Positions 1 to 10,482 of a stretch of 40,757 bases of DNA are shown piece after piece. The stretch is taken from the NCBI GenBank assembly GCA_013377115.1, contig JACAAW010000013.1, positions 1-40,757 on the forward strand, written 5' to 3'. The notes under the pieces were generated by a model. The model made no database searches. It was not told where the DNA came from and was given only the letters and a program-made list of their open reading frames with translations. The translations under genes were made by a program, and so were the position numbers. Positions within the stretch are counted from its first letter, which is position 1. Every line of letters begins with the position of its first letter. This stretch comes from Bacteroidota bacterium. Its GTDB lineage: Bacteria > Bacteroidota > Bacteroidia > Bacteroidales > CG2-30-32-10.

Positions 1-608
1 GGTTTTAAATTAAGAAATTCATCTTTCCAATATTGTGCTTCATTTTGTTTGTTCAAAGCATCAACAATTAAGCATTTATAGCCTTGCTCCTCCTCAATAT
101 TGAAAATCAAACAACCTTTATCCAATTTATTAATATTTACCCCTTCGTCACTTTGAATTTCGAAATTTTTATTCTTCTGAAAAACCCTTAAATAAGTTTC
201 TTTGTTTTCCGACTTAAACAAACCTAATGCCTGTGTTCTCTCACCTTCAATACTAATATTCTCAAAAAGAACAATATAAAACTCACCAGAATTAATTTTT
301 GGATGAGTGGCATTTTCATATAAATGATTTGCCAAATGAATAGATTCAATGTAAAATGAACTTGTATTATTGAAAATAGCTTTGGCGTAGGAATAAACCT
401 CGTTTAAATTAATATCAGATTGATGATTAAGATTGAAAAAAGCTTCACCTTTGAATGAGGAAAGAAAATACTTATTGAGAATTTCAGTTATGAATGAATC
501 ATCTATTTCTAAAGGTGATTCTGAAATAATTAGCTTTTCATCCTTCGATTTGTTACCAACTTTATGAACAACAATACTCTTTAGAACAACATCAGTAACA
601 TCTAACAT
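1..608 (-). CDS. Nucleoid-associated protein (NdpA/YejK-like family), 3' part cut by window edge
   Basis: Not in ORF track (open at window edge). Minus-strand reading from CAT at 606-608 gives MLDVTDVVLKSIVVHKVGNKSKDEKLIISESPLEIDDSFITEILNKYFLSSFKGEAFFNL..., open to position 1; resembles Bacteroidota nucleoid-associated (PF04245-like) proteins. Confidence 0.7.
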   Translation of the reverse strand, partial: MLDVTDVVLKSIVVHKVGNKSKDEKLIISESPLEIDDSFITEILNKYFLSSFKGEAFFNLNHQSDINLNEVYSYAKAIFNNTSSFYIESIHLANHLYENATHPKINSGEFYIVLFENISIEGERTQALGLFKSENKETYLRVFQKNKNFEIQSDEGVNINKLDKGCLIFNIEEEQGYKCLIVDALNKQNEAQYWKDEFLNLK

Positions 609-618
609 AGATTATTTT

Positions 619-1272
619 TTACCAGCCAAACATTCCGGAATTTCCAAATCCGCTAGGAATATTGCTATTTAAATGGTTTAATGGATAAGAATTTAAATTC
701 CTATAAGTATCGAAATTACTGCCATCATGAAATTGAATTTCAATTCCAATTGAAGATTTTTCTGAAACTTTATAATTTAAACCTAGGGAAATTCCTTTTG
801 CTGCATTTTTAAAATTCTCGTCAAAAGATTTTAAATTGAATAATTGTGTTTGCGTAAAAACGCTTCCAGAAATGGTCAATCTTTTCGACACATCATAAGC
901 CCCACCTACCATTAAAATACTACTATAAAATCTTTTATCATTGTTAGTTGTACTTAAATTTTCAGAATTGGTAGTTTTATTTCCAAAAACCTGAGTAGAA
1001 ACAAATGATGTTCCGGCAAATAATCTGAAATTACGTTTTAAATTTAAATTTACTATTGGAGCTATTTCTAAACTTGATGCACTAAAATGCTTTGTATCAG
1101 AAAAAACACTTGTTCCAACCTTAACTTCGTAAGAAAGTTTCTTTGACAATTTTTTGAGAAGATTTTCTTTTTTTGTGGTATCCGAAGCATTGGTTACCGT
1201 CTGAGCAGTAATAGAAAATGAGATACAAATTAGAATTACCAAAACGCTTAATAACTTATAGTTTCGTTTCAT
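619..1272 (-). CDS. Putative outer-membrane/secreted beta-barrel-like protein with signal peptide
   Basis: Track ORF 619..1302; start at internal Met (MKRNYKLLSVLVILICISFSITAQ) preferred because a promoter maps at 1300-1329. Alternating amphipathic strands, aromatic C-terminus (MFGW). Confidence 0.6.
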   Translation of the reverse strand: MKRNYKLLSVLVILICISFSITAQTVTNASDTTKKENLLKKLSKKLSYEVKVGTSVFSDTKHFSASSLEIAPIVNLNLKRNFRLFAGTSFVSTQVFGNKTTNSENLSTTNNDKRFYSSILMVGGAYDVSKRLTISGSVFTQTQLFNLKSFDENFKNAAKGISLGLNYKVSEKSSIGIEIQFHDGSNFDTYRNLNSYPLNHLNSNIPSGFGNSGMFGW

Positions 1273-1299
1273 ACTGATTTGTTTTAATTTAAATATAGA

Positions 1300-1329
1300 C
1301 AAAAGTAATCAAACCACCCTATATTTCAA
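1300..1329 (-). promoter_or_regulatory. Bacteroidota-type promoter TTG-N19-TACTTTTG
   Basis: Plus-strand CAAAAGTA (1300-1307) and CAA (1327-1329), i.e. minus-strand TTG-N19-TACTTTTG, upstream of the 619..1272 gene. Confidence 0.6.
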
Positions 1330-1386
1330 AATAAAAATTGTTAAATTTACACCCAAGCTTTTTCACAATCATAGAAATATTATGGA

Positions 1387-2793
1387 ATGCAAAAAATTTC
1401 ATTAATCTCTTTCCTATTCTTGTTTTTTTTTAATTACGCTATAAAGGGCCAAAACGCTTTTGTTGATAATAAAAACCATGAAGCGATTTCTCTTTTATCA
1501 AAACTAATTCAATTTAAATCGAATTCAGGAAAAGAGCAAGAAATTGGGTCTTATTTATCAAATTATTGCCAAGAAAAAGGACTAAACATTCATCTTTTCA
1601 ATAAAAATGATAGTATGTTTAACTTTTCAGCCTCCTTATATCCATTAAATTGTGGAAAACCAAATATTGTTTTCATGAGTCATTTGGACGTTGTTTCCGA
1701 GGGAGATACTGCTGATTGGACCTACCCAGCATATTCAGGAAAAATAACTGAAACAGAAATATGGGGACGTGGCGCAATTGATTGCAAAGGAATGGCGGTA
1801 ATGCAAATTTCTGCAATTTTAAACTTCATTAAGATTTCTAAAGAAAAGGACCTTCCCTTCAATTTGACTTTCCTTGCCGTTTGTAATGAAGAGGTCAATA
1901 GTAGTATGGGAGCTGGATACATCTCAAAGAATTTTCTGAAAGAAATAAATCCAGCAGTTATTTTTGGTGAAGGCGGCTCAGGAATGATTGGATTAATCCC
2001 ATCTGATACAAATAAAATTGTTTTTGGAATTTCTATTGCCGAGAAAAGCACTTTATGGTTAAATCTTGAAGCCAAAACCAAAAGATCAGGACACGGAGCC
2101 GCACCAAGCGAATTATATGCCAATAAAAGATTAATAAAAGCGCTTATTAAGCTACTTGATGAAAAAAGGGCGATATCATTTGATAAAATTACTTTAAGAA
2201 TGTTCAGAGAACTTGGAGAAATGGAAGGCGGATTAAATGGATTCATTATTAAACACATCAATTGGAAGATTTTTTGGCCTTTTGTGAAAAAGTATTTCAG
2301 AGAAGACGAGCCTTTTCATATTTTGGTTTACAATACTTTTGTGGTAACTCATATTTCAAATCCAAATGTAAATGATAACCAAATTGCAAACAAAGCAACA
2401 GCAACGTTAGATTGCCGACTTTTGCCTGGAACTGATGAAAAGAAATTTCTAAAAAAGATGAAGCAAACGGTGGGTCCCAGAATATCAATTAGTATAATTT
2501 CAAAAAGTCCGACAGCTCTGCCTACTATACCCGATAAATACTATGAAAACATGGAAAAATCTATTTCCAAAATTTTCCCAAATTCTAAAACAGTGCCTAT
2601 TTTATTTCCAGCCACCTCAGATAATAATTATTTCCGAGACAAGGGCATACCTGTTTTTGGCCTTATTCCAACAATTCTATCCAAAGACCTATTAGAAACA
2701 GTTCACAGTTCTAATGAAAGAATTAGAATCTCTGACTTAGAGAATGGAATAAAAGTATATAGTGAATTCATTATCAACATCATCAATCAGTAA
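1387..2793 (+). CDS. M20/M25/M40 family metallopeptidase, secreted
   Basis: 468 aa; signal peptide; MSHLDVVSEGDTADWTYPAYSGKI, GRGAIDCKG, CNEEVNSSMGAGY metal-ligand motifs of M20 peptidases. Confidence 0.88.
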   Translation: MQKISLISFLFLFFFNYAIKGQNAFVDNKNHEAISLLSKLIQFKSNSGKEQEIGSYLSNYCQEKGLNIHLFNKNDSMFNFSASLYPLNCGKPNIVFMSHLDVVSEGDTADWTYPAYSGKITETEIWGRGAIDCKGMAVMQISAILNFIKISKEKDLPFNLTFLAVCNEEVNSSMGAGYISKNFLKEINPAVIFGEGGSGMIGLIPSDTNKIVFGISIAEKSTLWLNLEAKTKRSGHGAAPSELYANKRLIKALIKLLDEKRAISFDKITLRMFRELGEMEGGLNGFIIKHINWKIFWPFVKKYFREDEPFHILVYNTFVVTHISNPNVNDNQIANKATATLDCRLLPGTDEKKFLKKMKQTVGPRISISIISKSPTALPTIPDKYYENMEKSISKIFPNSKTVPILFPATSDNNYFRDKGIPVFGLIPTILSKDLLETVHSSNERIRISDLENGIKVYSEFIINIINQ

Positions 2794-3026
2794 ATTGTTG
2801 ATAACTTTTTTCAAATAAAACGACTAAATCGATTTGGGCTTTTTATTAGCTTAATGATTAAATTTGTAGGACTAATAATTTCATAATATAAACATAATAT
2901 ATTGGTTTTTATATATATTCAAAAATAAGTAGAAATACGGATGTAAAAGAGAAGAAATAATTGTTTAATTTCGTCGAAAGTTTTAGTCGAAGACTTATTA
3001 ACAATTTGTTCATAACATCATAAATA

Positions 3027-5108
3027 ATGAAAACAAAAACAAATAATCAAATTAAAGGAATCTTAGCATTTTCAATGGTTTTGCTTGGACTTACTTCATA
3101 TTCACAAAAACAAATGACGACAATCATAAATACCAACTCAAATGAAGCCTCAATAAATCCAGAAAATATGGATTTAAGTGTTAATCCAGGCGAAGACTTC
3201 TTCAAATATGCAAATGGAACTTGGGTAAAGAAAAATCCAATTCCTGGAGAATTTAGCAGATATGGTTCATTTGAAGTTCTTGCAGAAAAGAATAATAAAG
3301 CATTAAAAACTTTAATGGAATCTGCTGTAAATAATAAAGCGGCGGTTAAATGCTCTCCTGGAAAACAAATTGGAGATTTTTATGCAGCCGGAATGGATAC
3401 AGTAAAAATCGAAAAAGATGGAATTTCATTCCTAAAAAATGAATTTGATCTTATTTCAAAAATAACTTCTTCTAAAGAAGCCCAATTAGTTCTTGCTCAC
3501 TTTAACTATATAGGCATTCGTCCTCTTTTTAATTTCTATTCAGGACAAGATGAGAAAAATAGCGAAATGGTTATTGCCCAGCTTTATCAAGGAGGAATTG
3601 GACTTGCTGACAGAGATTATTACTTGAATGATGATAGCCGTTCTAAAGAAATTTTGAAAGAGTACAAGAAACATTTGATAAAAATGTTTGAACTTTTAGG
3701 TGACAACAATACTTTGGCTCTTTCAGAAGCTGAGATTATTATCAACATTGAAACAAAATTAGCAAAAGCCTCAATGTCTAGACTGGAGCAAAGAGATCCA
3801 AATAAAATTTACAATAAAATGGATTTGGCTGGCTTAATTAAAATTTCTCCAAATTTTGATTGGAATCAGTATTTTTCAAGTATAGGATTGAAAAATCCAG
3901 GGGATATTAATGTAGGTCAACCGCTTTTCTTTGCGGAAATCAGCAATATTGTTAATGAAATAAATACTGAAGAATGGAAAGTTTATTTGAAATGGAATTT
4001 ATTGAGAAAAACTGCGCCATATTTAAATAAAGCTTTTGTTGACGAAAATTTCAATTTCTACTCTAAAGTTCTTTCTGGTCAAACAAAAATGAAAGAAAGA
4101 TGGAAAAGAGTTCTAAATTCTACTAATGACGCAATGGGTGAATTGGTTGGACAACTTTACGTTGAACAAAACTTCTCTCCTGAAGCTAAAGCAAGTATGC
4201 TTGATTTGGTTGCCAATTTAAAAGTAGCTTTAAAAAGCAGAATTGAGAAATTAGAATGGATGGCCGACACAACTAAATTGCTTGCCGCTGAAAAATTAGC
4301 TGCAATGAACGTTAAAATTGGTTATCCTGATAAATGGATAGATTATTCAAAACTTCAAGTTTCAAGAGAATCATATGTGATGAATGTATTAAATGGAAAT
4401 AAATTTAGCTTCGAACTTGATTTAAGTAAAATTGGAAAACCAGTTGATCGCAATGAATGGGGCATGTTTCCACAAACAGTAAATGCCTATTTCAATCCAA
4501 CAATGAACGAAATTGTTTTTCCAGCTGCAATATTACAAGCTCCATTTTTTGATGTAAATGCAGATGCTGCCGTAAACTACGGAGGAATTGGCTCTGTTAT
4601 TGGTCACGAAATGACCCACGGTTTTGATGATCAAGGTAGACTATATGATAAAAAAGGGAATTTAAATGATTGGTGGACTGTTCAAGATGCAGAAAAATTC
4701 AAACAACATACTCAAGTTTTAGTTGATCAATACAATGCTTATTTTGTTTTAGACACACTTCATGTTGACGGTGAATTAACCCTTGGCGAGAATATTGCTG
4801 ATGTTGGTGGTGTTACAGTTGCTTATGTTGCACTTCAAAATGCATTAAAATCGAAATCTAAAACTGTAAATGATAAACTTGATGGATTCACTCTTCAACA
4901 AAGATATTTTTTATCGTTTGCTCAAGTATGGAGACAAAATATCAGAGATAAAGAGTTAATGAGAAGATTGAAAGAGGATGTTCATTCTCCAGGAGTTGCA
5001 AGAGTAAATTGCACGCTTTTCAATATCCCTGAATTCTATAATGCTTTTCCAGTAAAAACTACTGACAAATTATACAAGTCGGAACAAAATCGGGCAAAGA
5101 TTTGGTAA
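3027..5108 (+). CDS. M13 family metallopeptidase (neprilysin/PepO-like)
   Basis: 693 aa; NPGEDFFKYANGTWVKKNPIP N-terminus, VNAYFNPTMNEIVFPAAILQAPFF, GHEMTHGFDDQGR (HExxH), GENIADVGG. Confidence 0.93.
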   Translation: MKTKTNNQIKGILAFSMVLLGLTSYSQKQMTTIINTNSNEASINPENMDLSVNPGEDFFKYANGTWVKKNPIPGEFSRYGSFEVLAEKNNKALKTLMESAVNNKAAVKCSPGKQIGDFYAAGMDTVKIEKDGISFLKNEFDLISKITSSKEAQLVLAHFNYIGIRPLFNFYSGQDEKNSEMVIAQLYQGGIGLADRDYYLNDDSRSKEILKEYKKHLIKMFELLGDNNTLALSEAEIIINIETKLAKASMSRLEQRDPNKIYNKMDLAGLIKISPNFDWNQYFSSIGLKNPGDINVGQPLFFAEISNIVNEINTEEWKVYLKWNLLRKTAPYLNKAFVDENFNFYSKVLSGQTKMKERWKRVLNSTNDAMGELVGQLYVEQNFSPEAKASMLDLVANLKVALKSRIEKLEWMADTTKLLAAEKLAAMNVKIGYPDKWIDYSKLQVSRESYVMNVLNGNKFSFELDLSKIGKPVDRNEWGMFPQTVNAYFNPTMNEIVFPAAILQAPFFDVNADAAVNYGGIGSVIGHEMTHGFDDQGRLYDKKGNLNDWWTVQDAEKFKQHTQVLVDQYNAYFVLDTLHVDGELTLGENIADVGGVTVAYVALQNALKSKSKTVNDKLDGFTLQQRYFLSFAQVWRQNIRDKELMRRLKEDVHSPGVARVNCTLFNIPEFYNAFPVKTTDKLYKSEQNRAKIW

Positions 5109-5112
5109 AAAG

Positions 5113-5141
5113 AAAAGCTGTCAGAAATGACAGCTTTTTTT
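5113..5141 (+). terminator. Rho-independent terminator after M13 peptidase gene
   Basis: AAAAGCTGTCA-GAAA-TGACAGCTTTTTTT hairpin with T-tract; also flanked by A-tract so may act bidirectionally for the convergent 5154..6443 gene. Confidence 0.8.
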
Positions 5142-5153
5142 ATGTTTTAAGAA

Positions 5154-6443
5154 TTACAATTCTTTTACCAAATCTTCAGCTTGCTTTTTGAATTCGCCTT
5201 TGCTATCGATGAGTTCAATTAATAGTTTTTTTGCATCCGCTTTTTTCGCTATTTTAATATATGCCAGAGCCAAATACCATTTCGATGGTTCGTAAAACTT
5301 GCTTTTGGTGTTGGTTAACATTTTCTTGAAATTGGTAATTGCTTTCTCAACATTGTTCAAACTTAGATTTGAAACACCCGAGTAAAACAAAGCTTCTTCA
5401 TTTGCTGGAGATTGATCCAAAACCCTATCAAAATCATCAGCAGCGCCTTTATAATCATTTGAGGAATATTTCTCCAAAGCCAATTTAAGATCACCATCTA
5501 ACTGATTGAAACCACTTGTTCCACCTGCTACAGAAGCTGGTGAATTTGTTACATTCTTCTTCCCCGAAAGTGAAATATCTTTATCTGATTCAGATTTCGC
5601 ATAATTTACTTCACTCCTTTTGTTCTTTTGTTTAGAATCCTTTTTGGTTCCTGGGCTTTTTTTATAGCTTTGATTCACAATTTTGGCATCATCAATAGCT
5701 ACAACTTTTTCTTCAAAAGCTGAAACGGATTTTGTACTACTAGTAACAACCACTTCATCTTCTAACAATAGTTTAGAATTCACATAATAATCCAATTTTA
5801 TTTCTTTTCTTTTATCAGAAATTGAATCAATACTTTTTTCTTTTTGCTCAAGGTCAGTGGCATAACCCGTACTCTGTTGCCAATTAAATGTATTTACCAG
5901 ACCGGTGTTAGTCATTTTCCCAGTAGGACCAGAATTAATTTGAGTTTTTATTAGATCTTTTGCTAATTCATTTTGTTTTTCACTGCTTCCAGTTTGTTCT
6001 TCATTTCTGGTTCCAGTATCTGGATTTTTAGTTGATTCTTTTCCATTAGAACTTGATGTTACAGGATAAGGTTTGAATTGGTCGGCAAATATTTGTTGTG
6101 ATTCTTTTTTATTAATTACTGCATCGAAAAGCAAACCAAGGCCAAATAATACTACTATTAATGCCGCTGCTGCGAACAAGTATCTTTTGGAATTATTTTG
6201 ATTTGCTTTAAAAACATTTTTTAATTTTAATTCGGTTTTAAGATTCTCAACAATTGGAGAAATGGCACTTTTATCTTCAATTAACGCATAACCTTCAACA
6301 GCATCGCTGCATAATTCACAGTCGGCCAAATGAAGCTCAATCAGACGCTTTTCATCACGCGAAAGTGAATTATCCAAATACTTGATGATTGTTGCCCCAT
6401 CCAAGCATTTGAATTTCGATTTTATATCTGAATTTTCATTCAT
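5154..6443 (-). CDS. Anti-sigma-factor-like transmembrane protein: N-terminal zinc-finger-like HxxxCxxC, one TM, TPR C-terminus
   Basis: 429 aa; HLADCELCSDAVEGY, TM segment RYLFAAAALIVVLFGLGLLF, C-terminal TPR-like helices; overlaps upstream sigma factor gene by 8 bp. Confidence 0.72.
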   Translation of the reverse strand: MNENSDIKSKFKCLDGATIIKYLDNSLSRDEKRLIELHLADCELCSDAVEGYALIEDKSAISPIVENLKTELKLKNVFKANQNNSKRYLFAAAALIVVLFGLGLLFDAVINKKESQQIFADQFKPYPVTSSSNGKESTKNPDTGTRNEEQTGSSEKQNELAKDLIKTQINSGPTGKMTNTGLVNTFNWQQSTGYATDLEQKEKSIDSISDKRKEIKLDYYVNSKLLLEDEVVVTSSTKSVSAFEEKVVAIDDAKIVNQSYKKSPGTKKDSKQKNKRSEVNYAKSESDKDISLSGKKNVTNSPASVAGGTSGFNQLDGDLKLALEKYSSNDYKGAADDFDRVLDQSPANEEALFYSGVSNLSLNNVEKAITNFKKMLTNTKSKFYEPSKWYLALAYIKIAKKADAKKLLIELIDSKGEFKKQAEDLVKEL

Positions 6444-7035
6444 TGTCTGAATTGTTAGTTAAATAAATTTTCAAATTTCGTTTTCCATTCTGGATAAAAC
6501 TTTTAACCTGATTCATTGTAAAACCCGTCTCCTCCGAAACCTCTTGATAACTTTTCTCTTTTAAATAGAACAAATCAATACATAATTTTTGTTCTTCATT
6601 CAAATCTTTCAAAGCATCGTTAAGGTTTCCAATTTCCTTTTCTGTTTTGTTTTCTTCAAAAAGATGCAAGAACTCATCCGATTCCATAAATTGATTCGAA
6701 TGAATTTTAAATTCTTCATTTTTAAATGAAACCGATTTCTGCGTCCTTAGAAACATAAGGCAATGGTTTTTCGCGACGGAATGCAACCAACTTTTAAAAT
6801 TCGCAATTTCATGCTTTTTTAAATCATCAATCAGCTTTTCAAAAATCGCCATAACGGCATCTTTGCTTTCATCATGATCTTGTAAATACTTCAAACAAAC
6901 TCCAAAAACCAGATGAGTATACCTTTCGAATATCTCGCCAAGATAGGAATTATCCCCACTTTCTTTGAATTTCATTACTAATTCTAAATCAGAGAGTGGT
7001 TTTAAACTTTTATGTTTGAAAATACTAAATGCCAA
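6436..7035 (-). CDS. ECF-type RNA polymerase sigma-70 factor
   Basis: 199 aa; region 2 (FERYTHLVFGVCLKYLQDHDESKDAVMAIFEKL) and region 4 (LNEEQKLCIDLFYLKEKSYQEVSEETGFTMNQVKSFIQNGKRNLK). Confidence 0.9.
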   Translation of the reverse strand: MAFSIFKHKSLKPLSDLELVMKFKESGDNSYLGEIFERYTHLVFGVCLKYLQDHDESKDAVMAIFEKLIDDLKKHEIANFKSWLHSVAKNHCLMFLRTQKSVSFKNEEFKIHSNQFMESDEFLHLFEENKTEKEIGNLNDALKDLNEEQKLCIDLFYLKEKSYQEVSEETGFTMNQVKSFIQNGKRNLKIYLTNNSDNE

Positions 7036-7249
7036 AATTCAATTCCATTTGAATAATAAAGTGTAAAAATAATAAAAAATCTGTTTTATAGATTTTAAAC
7101 TTTGAATTGTGGAAACCATGCAATAATTGTGCTGTTATTATTTTTTTAATATCTGACGAAAAAAATCAAGTATTTATATAAAATTTGAAATTGATTTTGT
7201 ACTTTTCGTGGTCAAAACAGTTAATAAATTTCAACTCAATTTTCAAAAC

Positions 7250-8188
7250 ATGGAGACAAAAAAAGCATTTGTATTAAGCGGCGGTTCAATTAAAGGCACT
7301 TTTCAAGCCGGAGCAATAAAAGCATTTTTAGAAAATGGATTTAAACCTGAAATGATTTATGGTATTTCTGTTGGGAGTTTAAATACAACTTTTCTTTCGC
7401 ATGATGCAGGAAAACAGAACAAACCAAAAGAGGAAATTGATTGGCAATTAATTGGTGAAAATCTAAAGAAATTCTGGTTCGAAAACATTCAAAAACCAGA
7501 AGATGTTGCCATTAAGCGCGGTGCTGTTGAAATTGGCTGGGATGCTTTAACAAAAACTTTTAATGGATTGCTAGACACAACTCCTATTCAGGAATTGGTT
7601 AAGAAAACCATAAAAATGGAAAATCTTTATAATAGTCCAGTTTCAATAAAAGTTGGTGCGGTAAATATTGCAGATGGAAAAATTGTTTATGCTGATCCTT
7701 CGTTTCCAAATTTCTTGGATTATGTTTTGGCTAGTACTGCGATTCCAATTATGATGCCTGGAATTAAGATTGGAGGAAATAAAAATCAATTATATATGGA
7801 TGGAGGTATAAAAGATGTAGCTCCATTAAAACAAGCAATAGATAGCGGCGCAACAGAAATTGTTGTAATTTGTTGTCAATCCAAAGATGTTGGTGCTGAA
7901 GTTTTTGATAGCGGAAACCTCCTAAAACTTTCTGAAAGACTAATGGATATAATTGTTAATGAAATCGTAAATAACGACATCGAATGGGCTGAATATTTTA
8001 ATAAATTTCTACCTGAAGATGGATCAGTGGAAACAAACGGTCCATTTGCGGGTTATCGCAAAATTAAAATAACTGTTGTAAGACCAGCTGTTCCAATAAA
8101 CTTAGATTTGGAGAATTTTAACAGTGAAGATATTCAGGCAATATTTGAATCAGGATACAGGACAGCACTAGAGGAAATAAAGAAATAG
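7250..8188 (+). CDS. Patatin-like phospholipase family protein
   Basis: Track ORF starts at a GTG (7208); ATG at 7250 preferred (METKKAFVLSGGSIKGTFQAG). GGSIKG oxyanion hole, GISVGS (GxSxG), DGG dyad motif. Confidence 0.9.
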   Translation: METKKAFVLSGGSIKGTFQAGAIKAFLENGFKPEMIYGISVGSLNTTFLSHDAGKQNKPKEEIDWQLIGENLKKFWFENIQKPEDVAIKRGAVEIGWDALTKTFNGLLDTTPIQELVKKTIKMENLYNSPVSIKVGAVNIADGKIVYADPSFPNFLDYVLASTAIPIMMPGIKIGGNKNQLYMDGGIKDVAPLKQAIDSGATEIVVICCQSKDVGAEVFDSGNLLKLSERLMDIIVNEIVNNDIEWAEYFNKFLPEDGSVETNGPFAGYRKIKITVVRPAVPINLDLENFNSEDIQAIFESGYRTALEEIKK

Positions 8189-8197
8189 AAAATTCAA

Positions 8198-10297
8198 CTA
8201 TTTCTCTTTTTGTAAATCTATAAGTTCTTTTGGGAATTTTCTAGAAATCGGTATTTCAAATCCTAAATTGGTCATAATAAATTTATATTCCTGCGAATTC
8301 CCTGATACTTTTATAACCTTGGAATAATTTATTAAATATGATTTATGACATCTGATTATTTCGTTAAATTCTGAAAGTTGATTCTCCACTCCTTTCAAGG
8401 TAATTCGAATTAACTCTTTTGTAATTTGATTATTCTTCAAATAAAAAACCGCAGAATAATTATCATTTGCTTCAACGCAGAGTAAATCTTCAATATTAAG
8501 AGATATCTTTTGTTTTAATATTTCTGACTTAATAATAATTTGTCTATTTTCGTTTTCAACAGTTTGTTTAATATCTAATTGTTCATTATCTGGGGTAAGA
8601 TTTTTTATTTTTTTCAATTCAATTATTTTTATTTGCTGCTCAACAAACAAATTCCTTTCGAATAAAAATAAAATTAAAAACAAGGGTAGCATTGATGCAA
8701 TAATAACTTCAGTTAATATATCCAGAAATTTAATATTAATAGTATTGTCAGCAATAAAATAATACAAAGTTATCTTCCCTATTATTGTAATTAAAAGAAT
8801 TGAATTTACACCAAAAATGGCTATTTGGTTGATAATATTTTCAAGAAATGAATAACGAAACTGAATTTTGTAATTGATTTTAAAAACCAGAAATAAAATA
8901 ATAAAAATTGAGAACCCATAAGAAATCAAGAATAGTGCTTTTGATAAAAATGACATTTCACTAATTATGTAGGGCTGGGCAAATAGGAAAAACAACACAA
9001 AATAAATTGATATTGCTAAAGATTTCTTCCAGTCTTTTTCAAATAAACGGTTCCAAATAGATGGCTTTTTGCTTGCTATTGCCGTATCGGAAGTAATCTC
9101 ATTCAATTTCCTTGCCCGAGAAAATGTAATTATTAGGACCAGAATAATGATAATGATTAAAAAATTTCGGATATTATAATTGTAACCTGAAACCAACTCC
9201 TGCTTTCTTTGTTCTTGAGTTAAAATAAAATTTTCTTGTTCTGCTTGTTTTCTTTGAAAGGTAGATTGTAGTTCCGAAATTTTATTATTTAAATTTAAAT
9301 TATTGATTCGTTCGTACAAATTACTATAATTTTGTTGAAATAAAAAGGCATTTTTGAAATCGCCCAAGGCATTGTAGGTTGCAGCAATCTCCTTATAACT
9401 ATCAAGTTTCTGACTATTTAACTCAATTTTCTCAGCATTTTCAATTGATGATTTGAAAAACTCAAGTGATTTGGGATAATCTTTAATTTCCCTATTCAAA
9501 ATACCAAGTTCGTGAGAAACAATAGCCAAACCAGAAATCTCGTTCAATTCCTTTGCTATTTTTAATGCTTCGCTCAATTTAATTTCTGCGTTTTTATAAT
9601 CCTTCTTTTTTAGAGCAATTCCTCCTAAGCCATAATAAGCAAAATAGATACCTACCTTATTCTTTGCATTTTCTTCGATTTTCAGTGACTCATTATAAAA
9701 GTTTTCGGCCAAATCAAAATTCTTTTTTGATTCATACGAAACGCCAATATTATATAGCCGGATGGAAATCTGAGACTTATCATTTAATTTCCTTTCAATT
9801 TCTAAGGATTTTTTATAATAGTAAATTGAATTATCAAATAATCCCTTGGCTTGGTAGATACTTCCAATATTAGATAATGAAGATGATTGAAGCTTTTTAT
9901 CATTAGAAAGTTCTGCGGTTTGATAAGAACATAAAAGGAATTTTAAAGCTGTTTCAAATTCGCCTTTATTTTTATAAATAACCCCAATATTATTATAAGC
10001 ATTGCTCATGCCCGACTTATAATTATTTTTTATGCTCAAATCAAGGGCAATATTGGCATATTTTTCGGATTGCTTGGGGAAACTATTTCTATACTTGAAG
10101 CATAATGAATTTAATAATTTTGCTTTCAGGGTATCTGATTCAGCGGAAATAATTTGCTGAACAATATTGTCTTTCTCTAAGTCTTGAATATTTTGGGAAT
10201 TCGATTTATCAGAAATCATTAGGAAACATGTGACTATTAAAAATAATTTAATAATCACACCCAATTTAACTTTTTTGTTCCGATAGCAAATCTGCAT
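8198..10297 (-). CDS. TPR-repeat, multi-TM, LytTR DNA-binding domain transcriptional regulator
   Basis: 699 aa; signal-peptide-like N-terminus, about 6 TPRs, 5 predicted hydrophobic helices, C-terminal LytTR (LNIEDLLCVEANDNYSAVFYLKN...IIRCHKSYLINYSKVIKVSGNS). Confidence 0.85.
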   Translation of the reverse strand: MQICYRNKKVKLGVIIKLFLIVTCFLMISDKSNSQNIQDLEKDNIVQQIISAESDTLKAKLLNSLCFKYRNSFPKQSEKYANIALDLSIKNNYKSGMSNAYNNIGVIYKNKGEFETALKFLLCSYQTAELSNDKKLQSSSLSNIGSIYQAKGLFDNSIYYYKKSLEIERKLNDKSQISIRLYNIGVSYESKKNFDLAENFYNESLKIEENAKNKVGIYFAYYGLGGIALKKKDYKNAEIKLSEALKIAKELNEISGLAIVSHELGILNREIKDYPKSLEFFKSSIENAEKIELNSQKLDSYKEIAATYNALGDFKNAFLFQQNYSNLYERINNLNLNNKISELQSTFQRKQAEQENFILTQEQRKQELVSGYNYNIRNFLIIIIILVLIITFSRARKLNEITSDTAIASKKPSIWNRLFEKDWKKSLAISIYFVLFFLFAQPYIISEMSFLSKALFLISYGFSIFIILFLVFKINYKIQFRYSFLENIINQIAIFGVNSILLITIIGKITLYYFIADNTINIKFLDILTEVIIASMLPLFLILFLFERNLFVEQQIKIIELKKIKNLTPDNEQLDIKQTVENENRQIIIKSEILKQKISLNIEDLLCVEANDNYSAVFYLKNNQITKELIRITLKGVENQLSEFNEIIRCHKSYLINYSKVIKVSGNSQEYKFIMTNLGFEIPISRKFPKELIDLQKEK

Positions 10298-10355
10298 TTT
10301 AAAGAAAATTAAACAGCATTCAATTTTTGCTTCTATATTTCCACTTCCTTAATTG

Positions 10356-10363
10356 CAAATTTA
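10356..10363 (-). promoter_or_regulatory. Putative -7 element TAAATTTG for LytTR gene
   Basis: Plus-strand CAAATTTA about 59 nt upstream of the minus-strand start codon; -33 element not clear. Confidence 0.4.
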
Positions 10364-10433
10364 CATCAATTGATAATACCCTTTCGAAAAAAATTGCATT
10401 TTTTATTATTAATTAAATGTGAAAATAAAATCA

Positions 10434-10464
10434 TTGAAATAAGTTAAAACTTTTACTAATTTTA
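10434..10464 (+). promoter_or_regulatory. Bacteroidota-type promoter TTG-N20-TAATTTTA
   Basis: TTG 10434-10436 and TAATTTTA 10457-10464 just upstream of the M1 peptidase start. Confidence 0.4.
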
Positions 10465-10482
10465 CCTGAAAAAAATCAATTC

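Noticed and set aside
1722-2261. 179-aa minus-strand ORF antisense to M20 peptidase
   Set aside because: Fully inside a well-supported peptidase gene; composition follows the antisense of coding sequence; no recognisable domain.
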